Shown here piece by piece: positions 45,019-57,943 of a DNA stretch of 64,000 nucleotides. Below the pieces are notes generated by a model. That model was given only the letters and a program-made list of their open reading frames with translations. It did no database searches and was not told where the DNA came from. A program made the position numbers and the translations under genes. Position 1 is the stretch's first letter, and every line of letters begins with the position of its first letter. Origin of the DNA: Diphasiastrum complanatum (Eukaryota; Streptophyta; Lycopodiopsida; Lycopodiales; Lycopodiaceae); the NCBI GenBank assembly GCA_029204225.1, contig CM055103.1:23554663-23618662 (forward strand), given 5' to 3'.

Positions 45019-48000
45019 ATGTCTTCAATGGGTTCATCCTTGTTGGAACCAAGTAAAAGATTGTCCACTTCAAACTATTCAATTTGGAAAATGAGGATGG
45101 AGTCCATCTTGATCCTTCAAGACATGATGGACATAGTTCTTGGCCTTGAAGAAGAACCACAAGTTCTTTGAGAGGTTCAAAAATACAAAAAGAGATCTAG
45201 GATGGCTCTCCACTACATTAAGATGAATGTCTCTAATGAGATATTGAGGGAGATAGGTACTTGTACAACAACCAAAGAAGCTTGGGATTGTCTCAAGACT
45301 ATCTATGAGGCTAAGAATACCTCTAGTCTTCTCACTCTTAGGAATCAAATCTTTCAAAGTAGCCAAAAGAGTGATGAGAGTGCATCTAGTTATGTTTTGA
45401 GAGTAAAAAATATTCATAGAGAACTTGCTTGTATTGGTGAGTGATTCCATCAATCAAAATGAGCTAGTTCAAGTCATTCTCAATGGCTTGAGAAGTGAAT
45501 TTGATAACCTTGTCCAATCCTATGCCATTAAGGAGGAGCTACCAAGTTTGGAGGCTCTCCAAAGTGTGCTAATTTCCGAAGAATCAAGACAAGAGTACAA
45601 GCTCTTGAGAATGGACAAGCTTTCTCTCACTCATAATGATGGCAAAGCTCTCTTTGCCAAGGATAAGCACAAAGGGAGGAGCAAGAACCAACATCAACAA
45701 TCCTCAAGCAAGGACAAAGTCAAATCCAAAGACAAAGATGAGGAGGAAGATGATTTCTCTAATGCTTCATCATCCAAGCTCAAGAAGACGAAGATCAAGT
45801 GCTTTTATTGTGGCAAGAAAGGTCATTTATGCCACCAATTGCTTCAAGAAGAAGAATCAACTCAATCAAGCCAACATTACCAATGAGAAGGAAGACACTA
45901 TTGCAAGTGATGGAGAGGGATCTCTTATGGTCTCTAGTTTCTCATCTACTCCTTTCAAGAAGGACGGCTTATGGTATATTGATAGTGGAGCCTCTTCACA
46001 TATGTGTAGCTCCAAGGACTCTTTCTCTTCTATTGCACCTTATGATGGAGTCAAGAAATCAATATACACTGCAAATGATTTTGAATGTCCTATTGAAGGC
46101 ATAGGGAACATTCCCTTGAAGCTTGCATCCTCTAAAGTTCTTTCTCTCTCTAAAGTTCTTTATGTACCTAAGCTTACCAAGAATGTTATTAGTGTTGGCC
46201 AATTGCTTGATAATGGCCTTGATGTAAAGTTCAATGTTGATACTTGCACTATCAAGAAGAATGATGAGATACTTGCATTAGGATCTAGATTTGGTGGCAT
46301 CTATAAACTAGATCCAAATAAGTATGTGAATGTTTGTAATGTTGCTCTTGTGAACAAGCTCTTTATGGAGGAATTATGGCATAGGAGGTTGGGACATCCC
46401 AACTACAAATCCATGCTCTCTATGATCAAAGAAGACAAAGCTATTGGCTTGCCAAAGTCATTCTCCAAGAAGATCAAGCCTTGTAAGGCTTGTGCTATTG
46501 CTAAATCTCACAAAAAATCATTTACAAGATCTTCTATCAAAAGCAAGCATCCTTTGGAGTTAATCCACTCGGATGTGCGTTTCTCATCAACTACAAGCAA
46601 GGAAGGAGCCACTTGTTTTGTTACTTTCATTGATGATTTCACAAGATTCACTTGGATATATTATGGAGGTGGTGAATATATCTCCAATAGATTTCAAGAT
46701 TTTTGTGAGCTTGAAGGCATCAAAAGAGAGTTCTCTTGTGCCTACTCTCCATCACAAAATGGAGTGGCCGAGAGAAACAATAGATCTCTATGTGAATGTG
46801 CAAAATCTATGAGAATTGAGGCATCTTTGCCCAAAGATTTTTGGGGAGAAGCCATTAATTGTGTAAATTATCTTTGCAATAGACTCCCACATATAGCTCT
46901 TGGAGGAAAGTCACCATATGAAATCTTATATTTGAAGAAGCCTAAGGTTGATCACCTTAGAGTTTTTGGATGCTTATGCTTTGTCCATATTCCCTTGGAA
47001 ACAAGGAAGAAAGAAGATCCTAGTGCATGCAAAGGGATCATGGTTGGATACTTATCCACCAAGAAGGCCTATAGAGTCTTTATACTCTCTACTTCTCAAG
47101 TTATTGAAAGTAGAGATGTTGTCTTTCATGAAGATCAACACTCATCTTTTGAAGAGGCCGAGATCAAGAAATCTATTATTGATGCATCATCAATTATTGA
47201 TTTTGAAGACAATCATGATGTGATGGGGTCGAGATTTGAAGGAGACTCTCCTCAGATTTTCTCACCAAGAAGATCCATGAGAGATAGATCCGAGCCTAAG
47301 AGGCTCTCATATGTTGACAAAGGCAAACAAGTGGATCTTGATTCTTTATGTCTCTCATGAAGAGCCAAAGAATGTACAAGAGGTGGAATGATGCCATGAA
47401 GCAAGAGTATGATGCATTGATCACCAACAATACTTGGGAGCTTGTAGATCCTCCATCCAACAAGCATGTGACTGGTTGCAAGTGGGTATTTCGGATCAAG
47501 TTCAATCATGATGGCACCATCAACAAGCATAAAGCAAGATTATGTGCCAAAGGATTTGCTCGAATCCATGGCCTTGATTATGAGGAGACCTTTGCACCCG
47601 TTGCAAAGATGTGACAATAAGAATTCTTATTTCTCTTGATTGTTTCTTCAAGTGGAAGGTGTTCCAATTAGATGTATCCAATGCTTTTCTAAATGGTTAT
47701 CTTGAGGAGGAGATCTATATGGAACAACCTCAAGGATTCATCAAGTATGAGTCCAAAGTGTACTTGCTCTTCAAAAGTCTTTATGGACTCAAGCAAGCAC
47801 AAAGATCATGGTATTCAAGACTTAATTCTTTTCTTATATCACTAGGATTTACTCTTAGTGACTATGATCCTTCCATGTATCTAAAGTTTGTTGATAGCAA
47901 TATTGTCATTCTTCTAATTTATGTTGATGACATTATTCTTTGTGGAAGTTGTATCAAGCTAGTTGATGAAACTAAGCTAGCACTTGGATGTGAGTTTAAA

Positions 48001-48885
48001 ATGCAAGATCTAGGAGAGATACATTACATCCTAGGCCTAGAAATTGATTTTTATGAACATCATGTGTTTATATGCCAATCTAGATATGCTCACTCTATGT
48101 TGAAAAAATTCCATATGGGAAATTCTAAGAGCATAGATACTCCAATGGAGCAAATTGTAAAAGATCCAAATAAAGGTGATGAAAGATCCTTTGAGGACAT
48201 CACACTTTTTAGGAGTCTTGTAGGCTCCTTGATTTGGCTTACCATTACTAGGCCTGATCTAAGTTTTTGTGTGCACAAATTGAGTCAATTTATGCAAGAT
48301 CCTAAGATCCATCATTGGAAGATGGCCAAGAGGATTCTAAGATATGTATCTTCATCTTGTGATTATGGTCTACTCTATAAAAGTGAAGATCTATCCATTG
48401 TTGGCTACTCGGATTCGGAGTTTGCAAGTGACAAGATGGATTGAAAGTCTATTAGTGCATACAGTATCTTTCTTGGAGGCAATCTAATATCTTGGCTTTC
48501 CAAAAAGCAAGATACTATATCTCTCTCTTCATGTGAGGCCGAGTACAAAAAACTCACTACAACTACCAAAGAGGTGCTTTGGATCAAGAAGTTATTGATG
48601 GAGCTAAAGTGCATCAAGGAAGATGATCTACCAATGATCAAGTGTGATAACATCTTGGCCCAAGCTCTTGCCAATAATCCCATATTTCATGCAAGAAGCA
48701 CGCACATAGAAGTGGCACACCATTTTGTGAGATAAAAGCTTATTGGAGGAGAAATCTATTTGGAGCATGTCAACTTGTCCTCTTGTATTGCCGATCTACT
48801 CACCAAGCCTTTGAGCAAGAGTGCTTTCATCAAGCATAGATCTAATCTTGGAGTTATATCAAGATCAATGCTCAAATCTTCATAG
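45019..48885 (+). pseudogene. Copia-2 gag-pol polyprotein, multiply disrupted
   Basis: The gag start SSLLEPSKRLSTSNYSIWKMRMES resembles Copia-3. Visible breaks include an in-frame TGA at about 45169, a frameshift at about 45440, and a frameshift inside the zinc knuckle near 45830. In the integrase, a deletion of roughly 35 codons joins WIYY directly to GGGEY (about 46660), removing the second catalytic Asp region. A stop follows at about 47358, a frameshift at about 47613, and stops lie at about 48442 and 48733 in RNase H. The protease DSGASSHM (about 45985), the integrase NGVAERNN and the RT YVDD (about 47924) are still readable. It cannot move without help. Confidence 0.95.
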
Positions 48886-48900
48886 ATAATTTTTTAGGAG

Positions 48901-49636
48901 TGTGAAGAATTGAAAAAGATTATCTATGTTAGATATAGGGGTCTTATGTTTTTTACATCAAGCATCTAGGTGTAGGATGTTGATAGGAACAAATTTGGCA
49001 TAGATGGCAAATTATGCATTTCCACTTGTAATGCCACTATTGAGCCAAAATAGAGTAAGAGGCTAAACTCGTGCCAATTAGAGTGTAGACAAGTATAGTA
49101 CTTTTGTTTGATGAATTCTAAGAGGTCCAATAGGATTTAGAGTTGGAACCATGTGAGGTCCAATAGGAATTTGAGGTGTGCTTGAATATAGTCCAATAGA
49201 ATTAAGAGGTGCATGGATCAATGGTCCAATAGGATTAAGAGGTGACAAACTATGGTCCAATCATAGTAAAGCATAGTGGTAGCTCGTGGATCTACTAGTA
49301 TCATTGTACTCCTCATTTTGAAGCTAATTGATTTGATGATCATATGGATTTTGAGTGTTATTGGATTTCTAGCTTTCTCTCTCTACCCGAGAGCTCATGA
49401 TGCTTTTTCTCTCTCTACCTGAGGAGAGCAGCTTGTTTTTACTTAGATTATTTTTTGAATACTCACCATACGTGTGAGTGAGAGTTGTAAGTGATTGAAT
49501 GCATGTAGTAGTGTGTTTTTGCCATAGGATCTAAGATTGATCTTGAATCTCAATCTAGCCTTGATCTTGGTGCATCTACACACCTTACGAGATCACAAGT
49601 ACATGTTGTGGACAATCCACACCTGTGAATTCAACA
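48901..49636 (+). repeat. 3' LTR of Copia-2
   Basis: 736 bp, TGTGAAGAATTG to TTCAACA, preceded by a shortened polypurine tract (TTTTTAGGAG) and followed by the CTGAA duplication. It contains the CCAAT repeat at about 49125-49263. Confidence 0.95.
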
Positions 49637-49641
49637 CTGAA

Positions 49642-51770
49642 GTGACAACAAAATATAATAGGACAAAGATGACGTTCCACCAAGCTTGGTGTGTTGCTAT
49701 TGCCAAAGCAATCATCTGAACCAAAACTGCCCCAACACAATATGTCGATACTGTCTAAAAATAGGCCATTTGGAGGATAGATGTTGTAATAGAAGAGAAG
49801 CCTTAAACAATGGAAATTGAATACCAGGCCCAATTAATCATAGAATTCTCGAGCCTAGTAATGAGGATTCATCAAGGCAAGCATATTTTTTTACAAAAGG
49901 ACCATAAATTTATTGCGATTGAAAAGGAAAGATTCAAGGTATGTGAGGAACGATCACCAGTCAACCTTATCGAAATAGAAACCCTAGCAACACAAAGATC
50001 TAGGCAAGAGGTACCGATAGTCACCCGAAGTGGGCTAAAAACTCAACCAAAAGAGAAACAGCCAGAAAAATCCGAAGAGCCTAAAGAAAGGGTTTCACCA
50101 CAACCAGTCACTTCGCCATCATTAGAAACAGAGAAAGAAGATACACGCATAGGAAAAGAAAAAGGAGAAGTCTCAGAACTAGAAGGGAAGAAGATACCAC
50201 ATCCATATAGTCAACAACAGCTGATTAGCTCCTACTGTGAGGAAGAAGGTGATACAGATGATAAGAATTCCAGCATCCAGAAACCCCGAACAACCTTTTG
50301 AAAAAATGATGGAGATTGGAGCAGTAGATAAACACTGCCCAAAAGTAGATGTTATGATAGATGGACTAGTTGTATCAGGGGCCATAGTGTATGCGGGATC
50401 TGCTATTAATATTCTAAGCCTGAAACTAGCGGACCGCCTAGGATTCGATGTAGAACCAGCAACTCTTACTGCCTTGAAGTTAGCCAATAATTATATCATC
50501 AAACCAGACGATGAGTTACATAGCATCCCTAAAACCGTAGCCGAAAAGACAATTTCAGTAGATTTCTATGTAATGTGAATGTATGTTGGAAATAGGGGGT
50601 ACTCCATGTTGTTAGGACAGCCATGGCTAAAACTAAGTGACTATATGATGGATATCCCAACAGGGGTACTCATTTTCAGGAGAGATAAGGAGTGAGTAGT
50701 GGTAGATGGTTACCCAGAGGTGCCCCAACCTGAACGAGCTCCACTACCTTCCACCGAATGAGAAGAAGTGACAGATACCGAAGAAGACCCTACCAAGAGT
50801 GATGCTAAAGTATTATTAGAATTGGAATGGAATGCACCCAAAGAAAAACCTCCAAAAGTGAGCGACACAAATATATGCTTGATAAACATAGGAATACCTG
50901 ACAATCCAAAGAACATAAAAGTGGGGGCACACTTCACCAGCCTAGAAAAACAAGTGTATAAAGGGCTGTGTGAGAAGTATCATGACATATTTGATTGGGA
51001 TTACGATGATTTGAAAGGAATACCCCCATCCCTAGTAATTCATAACATACCACTCGAAGAAAGTAAACCTGTACGACAGAGACAATGGAATTTGCCACTA
51101 CACTTAAAAGCTGGAGTGTTTACAGAGTTGGAGAGACTAAGGAAGGCTGGATTAATCTTCCCAGTTGCTGAATGGTGCTCACCAATAGTGCCACATCCTA
51201 AGAAGAATTCCACCCAAATCTGCATATGCGTAGACTACAAGAAGGTGAATCAACACACCAAGAAGGATAATTACCCCCTGCCATTTTTTTTGAAGCTAGC
51301 TTGGGAGAATACATATGGGGAACTACAAGGTAGATGCTCAGATCTTTGTGATCAAGTACTAGAGGATTTGGCAGGGAGAGAAAAATACTCATCATGGATT
51401 GTTTCACAAGGTATAATCAAATAGCCATCACCGAGAAAGATAAGTTGAAAACTACCTTCATGACCACATTTGGAACCTTCACTTATCACGTCATGCCATT
51501 TGGAATAACTAAGGCCCCCACTATGTATCAACGTTTTATGAATCAACAATCTGAGAACATTTAAAAATTGAAATTTTTTGTTGATGATTATTGTGGGGCT
51601 TCGTCCCTTTCAGAACACCTAGCTATGCCAGAAAATTGCTTTGAGAAATGCGTAACAACGTGCATGGCCCTAAATGCCAACAAATGTCTATTTGGAATCC
51701 CTTAGAGAGTTATACTAGGGCACATAATCAGTCGATATGGAATGGCCACTGACCCTGAAATCCTAGTTTA
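49642..51770 (+). pseudogene. Gypsy gag-protease-RT, disrupted (family G1)
   Basis: Continues the gag interrupted at 43527. It shows a CCHC knuckle (CRYCLKIGHLEDRC, about 49750-49790), a Glu/Lys-rich linker, and a protease region VSGAIVYAGSAINIL near 50365 in which the expected catalytic Asp is Tyr. LLGQPWLKLSDY follows, then reverse transcriptase from about 50960 (FDWDYDDLKGIPP, AEWCSPIVPHPKKN, VDYKKVNQHTKKDNYPLPF, TTFGTFTYHVMPFG). A VDDY motif lies near 51580. Stops and frameshifts separate the parts. RNase H and most of integrase are missing before the next insertion. Confidence 0.88.
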
Positions 51771-51779
51771 TGGACAAGA

Positions 51780-52554
51780 TGTGAAAAATGCAAAAATAAG
51801 CTTGGTAGAGGCCAAAAATCTTGTATATAGATAAACACACATGTGTGGAGCCTGTTCCCACGTGTGAAAATAGTGTACTTGTCATGTACCATAATCATAA
51901 AGGTTGTACATATGATTTAATTCAAGTTCTAGTGGCTAAAAAGGCCAAAAACTAGTTTTCTAGACATATGACACATGGCATCAATCTATTGATTGCATGA
52001 GCCACATCCTTTGGTTAGGTGTCATATCACATGTGTAGAGGATAGCTCACATGTGTGGAATAAGCTGAAGTAGGCGAATTTTGACTTCTAGAAGATGTCC
52101 AAGTAGATCTCCATATAGAAGGAAAATGGACCAAAAGTGCTCAAAATAGAAGGTTTTGTCCAAGTGTCAGTTTTGCATGATGAATCATCATATGACAAAG
52201 CACCTTCACACATGTGGGATCAGAGGGATGATCAGTACCACGAGCTCCCACTTATTGTATATATAGAGCCACATTTGGCCATAATCAGTGTGAGACACCA
52301 ACCTTGGTTTTGGAAGCAATTTTGAGTGATTCTTTGTCTACATTTGTTTTGATTGTTTTGAGGTTCTATCAATGTGTACTTGATTTTCAGGTTGGAGTCC
52401 GTACTCAGACAGTGTTTCACACGTGTGAAACCAGAAAGTACACCTACCTTCAATTAATGATTGTTCTTGTTAGGATTTTGTGTCTAAAATTGATCTAGAT
52501 TGATCTTAATCTCAAGTAGATTGATAGATCAAGTAATCTGACAACCAATCCCTC
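51780..52554 (+). repeat. Putative solo LTR or LTR fragment inside gypsy pol
   Basis: Sequence unrelated to gypsy pol begins TGTGAAAAATGC at 51780, the start form used by Copia LTRs here. It contains a TATA region (TTGTATATATAGAGC near 52256), several G-box-like CACATGTG/CACGTGTG sites and an 18-bp perfect palindrome at 52414-52431. The right end and a target duplication could not be fixed. The missing RNase H and integrase core suggest a deletion accompanied or preceded it. Confidence 0.5.
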
Positions 52555-52559
52555 TTGAG

Positions 52560-52972
52560 GATCAAATTAGGATCCACTCTTGGTCCTTTTTGTACTTTTT
52601 GCACGTCCTACCCATAGAAATTGAACTCCCCACCATCATATTCGCCATGGTACATGAATTAGGGGAGAAAGAAGCATTACAAGAACTCAAGAGTTGGACG
52701 AACAATGATTTACTTCCTTGACCCACCAAGAAACATACAAAAAACGGATAAAAACCATACACGATAGGAAAATTTCGGAGCACAAATTCCCTAAGGGATA
52801 GCTAGTACTGTATTATGATGCAAGAAATGAGTTGATGCCTCAAAAGTTCGGGATGAGATGGGGGGGACCATACATTATCCAAAAATTGTACGACAATAAC
52901 ATCATTATGCTCACAGAGTTAAGTGGGAAAGTGTTCAAGCATCGTGTGAACCTGAACAAGTTGAAGACCTAG
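52560..52972 (+). pseudogene. Gypsy integrase C-terminal fragment
   Basis: Frames here read LPIEIELPTIIFAMVHEL, then after a frameshift RKISEHKFPKG, FGMRWGGPYIIQKLY (GPY/F module) and SGKVFKHRVNLNKLK before TAG at 52970. It fits as the end of the disrupted gypsy pol to its left. Confidence 0.8.
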
Positions 52973-55900
52973 CATGTATAAAAATCAACATTCTTGTAGT
53001 TTATAATAGAGTTTTGTTTTGTTTCAGGTACCCAGTTATACTAGGGTAAAGGAAGAGGATCTGAGACTATGCGACTATGGCACAAGAGCAATCGGGATCC
53101 GTCAGAATGATTCAAAAAAGAAGGCCTGAATTGACTGAGCCTCTAACACAAGCAATTAATCCTTATGTGAGCAGATAAAAGATGGAGATTGTCAGTTTTG
53201 TAGTTTCTTGACGGCAAGGCCTCCTCGTGGTGGAGGGCCCTACCCGTAAAACCGGTGACTTAAGTTGGATTCCTAGTGGAATTCCGTAAGGCTTTGGTCA
53301 CAATTGACGATTCTAATTGAAAATTTGCTTTATTAACTACAAAATGGGCAACCGAGAATTGGACACTAATGTCCAGAAATTTTTGGATTTTTTTTGGCCA
53401 AAGTGCCATTTGAAAGGAAGTTGGCGCAGTGGCAATTCATTCTTGCACTACAAGCTGAGTTTCAAAACGAGTGCAAACGATATATCCTCCAATCTTTGGA
53501 AGATGCTATTTGTGTGGCCAAGACCTATGATAGCACCGTGGATGCCTCGTGAAAAAGCGAGCAAGGCCAAACAGCCTGAAAGCCTAAGATGGAAAAGACT
53601 AAAAATAAACGAAAAAAGCAGTTTTTTGATATGCTTGAAGCTGAGGGGTACCAACAAGCTATGAAAGTAAAAACAAGTGAAGCCAATAAAAATCATGAGT
53701 TTATTCCCACTCATTCCTCAGTGAGTTTGAATTGGTACTCTGAAGTTGGAATGTGAAATTCTCGAGAACTTCAATGGTATCGGTGGTTAGTCTCAATCGA
53801 TTTATATATTTTTCATATAAGTCTGGATTCTGAGACACTTTGATCAGGAAGTGGAGGGCCTTCATGGAGGAAGAACCTGTGGTATGGGACGCAGCCGATT
53901 CCAAAATGAAAATTTAAAACTAACTGGATCAGTTGACCGTAGTAAGGCCATAAATCTAATTGAGGTCAAATACTAAGGGTCATAAAACGGGTGTTTTGTC
54001 GAAAATTTGAGATATTGGTCATGACCCCTTATGGATATCTCAAATTTATAAAACCGAAAACTCGCAAGCTATTTCTTTATAAAAAAAATATTTGTGAATT
54101 TCTTACACATTTATTAACCCGATTTCTTGTGATTCCTTGGAAGGTGATCTTTATTACCCATTGACTTTGGACAATGTCACATGAATGATTAATGCAATCG
54201 TTTTCTAAATGCTTTCCTTGTATGAATCTTCAAAAAAGTCCTTATTTGATTTACGGGTCGATTCTCAGAAATCTTTTAATAAGTCTTTCACGAAAATGTG
54301 TTGGGACATTATCAGTATTTGGTTACGATGATGCAGCACTTTTCTTGACTTTCAAGATTTTCTCGAACCTCTTCTTTAAAACTTCTCCTAGGGAAAATCT
54401 AGATTGATATGCACCCCTTGGAAACTCGTGATGTTTCATGTTAAAAGGGGGAGAAGTAGGAAGAAAAGAGGGTTACCAAGGAGAAACATCTATCATAGAT
54501 TCCAGGAGGAATCTGTTATATGAATAGATGACGAACCTGTTTCAAGAATCAGAAACGATAGGATATTTTGATAATTACAAAAACCCTTTAAGAATTATAG
54601 TAGATATCTGGTTTGAAGATTTAAGAGGAGGAAAATAGAAAACACTCTTGTAATAGAAGAGTTGATCACAAGTCCGGTTGATTTGTGTCAGAACTAGGGA
54701 ATTCTATTGCAAGATGGTGGTTTTAATAAACTTAGTGAGGACTGAGATCCGTGGGTTGATGCAAGGAAGGAAATTCATGCTAACAATGTATTCTTTTGAT
54801 TATCTGCAGTTAAGATTTTGGTTGCAAAATAGCACTCTTTGAGAAATATGCTCTCTTACAGGATAATCAAGTTACAAGATTCTTGGTTAAAAAAGTATTG
54901 TGTACAAATCAGGTAATATTTGTAGAGATATGTTATGTAGTGAATCTTTGTGATCATAAAACCTATTGTACAAACTTTTAATCCTGTGGATCTACAAAGG
55001 ATTCCTTGGACCAAGTTATTTGCATGCATAAACTAGTCGCTAATACATAGGCATATTGATGAGAATTATGTAGAGACAATTTCTTGCTAGTTATAGTAAT
55101 TTTTCATTGAGAATTGCTTATTGACCTAGAATTAATTTAGAATAAAATTAAATGTGGTGTTTTGGTACCACACCTACACATTTAAATATTTTCTAAATCT
55201 GATACAACTAACCGAGTCAAGAGGGCTACTTCTGATCCCCAAGAATCAAAATTGTGGATAGATTCACGACTAATGTGGGAATGGAATGGGAATGAAGACC
55301 CAACATTCGAATACAATACCTCTTGTCGTTCACACTATGACCTCGACAGTCCTTTCATGAACATAGATATCATAGATGATAGACGATATTGCCACAACCA
55401 TTCCTCCCCATCGAACAATCTATCTATATTCTTCACCACCTCGACGTAACATCCCCAGAATATACCAGTCATGAATCACCAATTTCTTTGGGGGATTAAA
55501 TCGGATCAACAATAAAACCTCTCTTATAGATATTGTTATTGAAATGTATTGCTTATAAGTCGCAACTGTTATGGGTCAAGTTAGGATTCATTTAAAGGAT
55601 TATGTGCATAGAATACACGAGAACTTTTGGCCTTTTCTTTTCCCAATTGGAAAGAATGAATGCTATCCCAAAAGACTCAGGGGAGTTGGATAGTTGATAG
55701 TAGCCAAAAGATAGAGCTTCACGTAATGAAGTTCCAATGAATCTTAAGTTATTCTAGATTAGAACTTAAGAGCAAATTCTAGATGTATTCTAGATGGGAC
55801 CCTAACTTTGGAATGACACTTTGTGCCATGGCTAAAGTAAGGGCGTGCTTGGATTACAATCCTTATATAGGCACCGTATGTGAGTTGGAAAAGTCTTAAA

Positions 55901-56059
55901 CTTTTCAGATAGAAAGGACTTTTTGGAACAACTCGTGTCTTTTTTGATGCACTCTTATGATATAATATGTCTTTGGAATCTGGAGAGTTGGGATTGGCGA
56001 ATCATAACTCAGACTCTAGGATATACCTAATCCATAGGAGAGGATTGTGTTCATGGTAA
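52973..56059 (+). other. Decayed gypsy body, mostly unreadable
   Basis: No intact domain. Around 53340-53700 one frame gives text like a gypsy gag (KKRARPNSLKA), weakly supported. Elsewhere there are only short ORFs. The position between integrase pieces and the 3' LTR at 56949 suggests the worn internal part of one or two gypsy elements. Confidence 0.45.
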
Positions 56060-56290
56060 GATTACCCCGGATGAATAAACAGGTTATGGAATTTCGGTAC
56101 GACTGATTATCTTACTAAATTGGCTATGTTTATTTGGGTAAAGACCAAATAGAGTGTCTATTTAGGCTTTACAGATTACCAAGTGAGATTATGAACATTC
56201 GCGATTCAAAGTTCACTGCTCACTTTTGGTCGGCCGTGTTCGCTAAACTAGAAATGACTCTGAGCTTAAAGTTCTTCTGATCATTGATTG
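56060..56290 (+). pseudogene. Gypsy integrase core fragment
   Basis: TTDYLTKLAMFIWVKTK, then IMNIRDSKFTAHFWSAVF, correspond to the integrase core stretch before and around the second catalytic Asp (usual form DRDSKFTSHFW). Here the first Asp of that motif is Asn. Frameshifts and stops flank it. Confidence 0.7.
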
Positions 56291-56948
56291 AGTTGCCTAT
56301 GCTAGGGTATCACGTTCTCTTATAGAGTATAAGACAAGAATCCGATGAATTATGATTGATGAATCATAGTTCGGATTCTAGTTATACTTGAATATTTAAG
56401 AGAAGGACTACCTGCATGATCAAAAGATCAGATGATATTTGCATTTTGGTTGCAATCTCCTCGAAGAGGAAGTTATTTTTTATGGAGATTGGGTTGCAGT
56501 AAGTATATGGCTACCGCGGTTATAGCCCGTTCATGCTTATGTACGGTTTTGAACATATATCACTTATTTCGGTAGAGACTCGTACGATTAAATTTCATAA
56601 GGTAGCGGATTTCCTACATGATATGTAGGAAATGCTACAAATAGCACGTAAGAATGTACTGGCATTATGCTAATCTGAAATGATCACCTCAAGATTTTCA
56701 AATGGGGGGTTTGGGTGTATTTAAGAATCCCGAACCTGTTGGATAAATTATCGGGTGTGTCTCGACTTGAACCCCCAGAAGGATCTTGGATAAAAGAACT
56801 AAATGATTCAGAAATCGTATAGTTACCAAGTATCTGGTTCGATGGAAGAGTCGCACAGACGATGATGATTCCTGGTAACAGGAAGAGAGCTTAAAGAAGA
56901 ACTTCCCTAGTTTTAAGTTCTGAGGACAGAACTTGAATGAGGAAAAAA

Positions 56949-57441
56949 TGCCATGCCCACGACTGGTCTCAGGTAGCGTGTCCACGCTAAGGATCTGTAG
57001 ACCGACAACCCGTAAGTTAATTGTGACTATAAGAGAATTGGGGCCCTTATGTGCATAAGGTCATATTTAATGGTTGTAGGCCTAAACTCATGATGGTGGA
57101 TTTGTATGGGTCTATCAGTGAGTCATTGAGGAACTGGATGACGTGGCCCAAATAGGTTGTAGAGGTGTCTAGGGAGGTGTCACAATGCACTACTAGTGGT
57201 GCATGGGCCTTGGAGGGTATAAGTATATCTATTGGGCTCTCACTAGTGTATGCTTGATTGCATGACTGGTAGTCGTATGATGCTGGTGTGATGTCTCATT
57301 TCTCTTTGTGATTGATCCATAGCTTGGGGGCTAGATCCGTTCGATCTAGGATTGGTTGGGTTGGTTTGTCCACCATCCGTTTCCCTTGTGTTGCTTGTAA
57401 TTGGCATGCTTAGAATAGGATCCTTGGTTTAGGACTTTACA
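56949..57441 (+). repeat. Gypsy LTR (family G1), second copy
   Basis: A 493-bp block, TGCCATGCCCACG to GGACTTTACA, matching 41331-41810. It is preceded by a purine-rich tract (GAATGAGGAAAAAA), so it is a 3' LTR. It has a ~13-bp insertion relative to the other copy near 57125. Confidence 0.85.
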
Positions 57442-57610
57442 ATTAAGACCACACCTACTCCATAAGAATATTCAAGCATGTGAGTGTTCAACATAAGGGG
57501 TCAAGAGGTATATAGATCATCAAGTGAACTATTGATTGTACAGAGGAGAGAGTGAAACGTTCTAAAAGTTCAATATCTAAGTCTTATAAAATCTATGACG
57601 AATATGAAAC

Positions 57611-57943
57611 TTGAGTAGAACAAGACCCACACCTTCTAGAGTTGTTGAGAACCTCAAAGCATCCACCCATACTAAGAGGGAATCTTTGCCACTAGAACAG
57701 TACCACTACATATCATCATACAGTGAGATAAAGGGCCTAAACATCAAGGGCATGACATATGAGCGCCAACCATGGCGATATTGTCCTATACTTCGGTTCA
57801 CCAGACCCTACGTGACCATCATAGAACTCGATACTACGGTACGTGGCCTTCGAACTGGAGACTTAGCACTTGAAGTCGATAACGAGGGATTTCGGGTAAG
57901 GGCCACACTATACATCAAAATAAATCAGCAATGGAACTGTTAG
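57611..57943 (+). CDS. Unidentified 110-aa ORF, doubtful
   Basis: An ORF with balanced composition (SYSEIKGLNIKGMTYERQPW, TGDLALEVDNEGFRVRATLY) directly behind a gypsy LTR. I do not recognise the family. It could be a captured exon, an unusual transposon piece, or chance. No splice sites or promoter stand out. Confidence 0.2.
   Translation: MSRTRPTPSRVVENLKASTHTKRESLPLEQYHYISSYSEIKGLNIKGMTYERQPWRYCPILRFTRPYVTIIELDTTVRGLRTGDLALEVDNEGFRVRATLYIKINQQWNC

Larger units (their letters stand above)
43528..49636 (+). mobile_element. Copia-2, complete but inactive element (6.1 kb)
   Basis: Bounded by two 736-bp LTRs and a 5-bp target duplication CTGAA (43523-43527 and 49637-49641). It has a degenerate primer-binding site directly after the 5' LTR (TGACATCAGATCC at 44264). 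It is inserted in the gag of a gypsy element. The polyprotein is broken in several places, so the copy is dead. The LTRs differ at several sites, so it is older than Copia-3. Confidence 0.95.

Noticed and set aside
53317-53664. 115-aa ORF as a gene
   Set aside because: Another frame here gives weak gypsy gag text, and the region lies within decayed gypsy DNA.
41331-57441. One single gypsy element bounded by the two G1 LTRs
   Set aside because: No shared target duplication at the outer ends, and two separate integrase regions lie inside, so at least two elements are involved.
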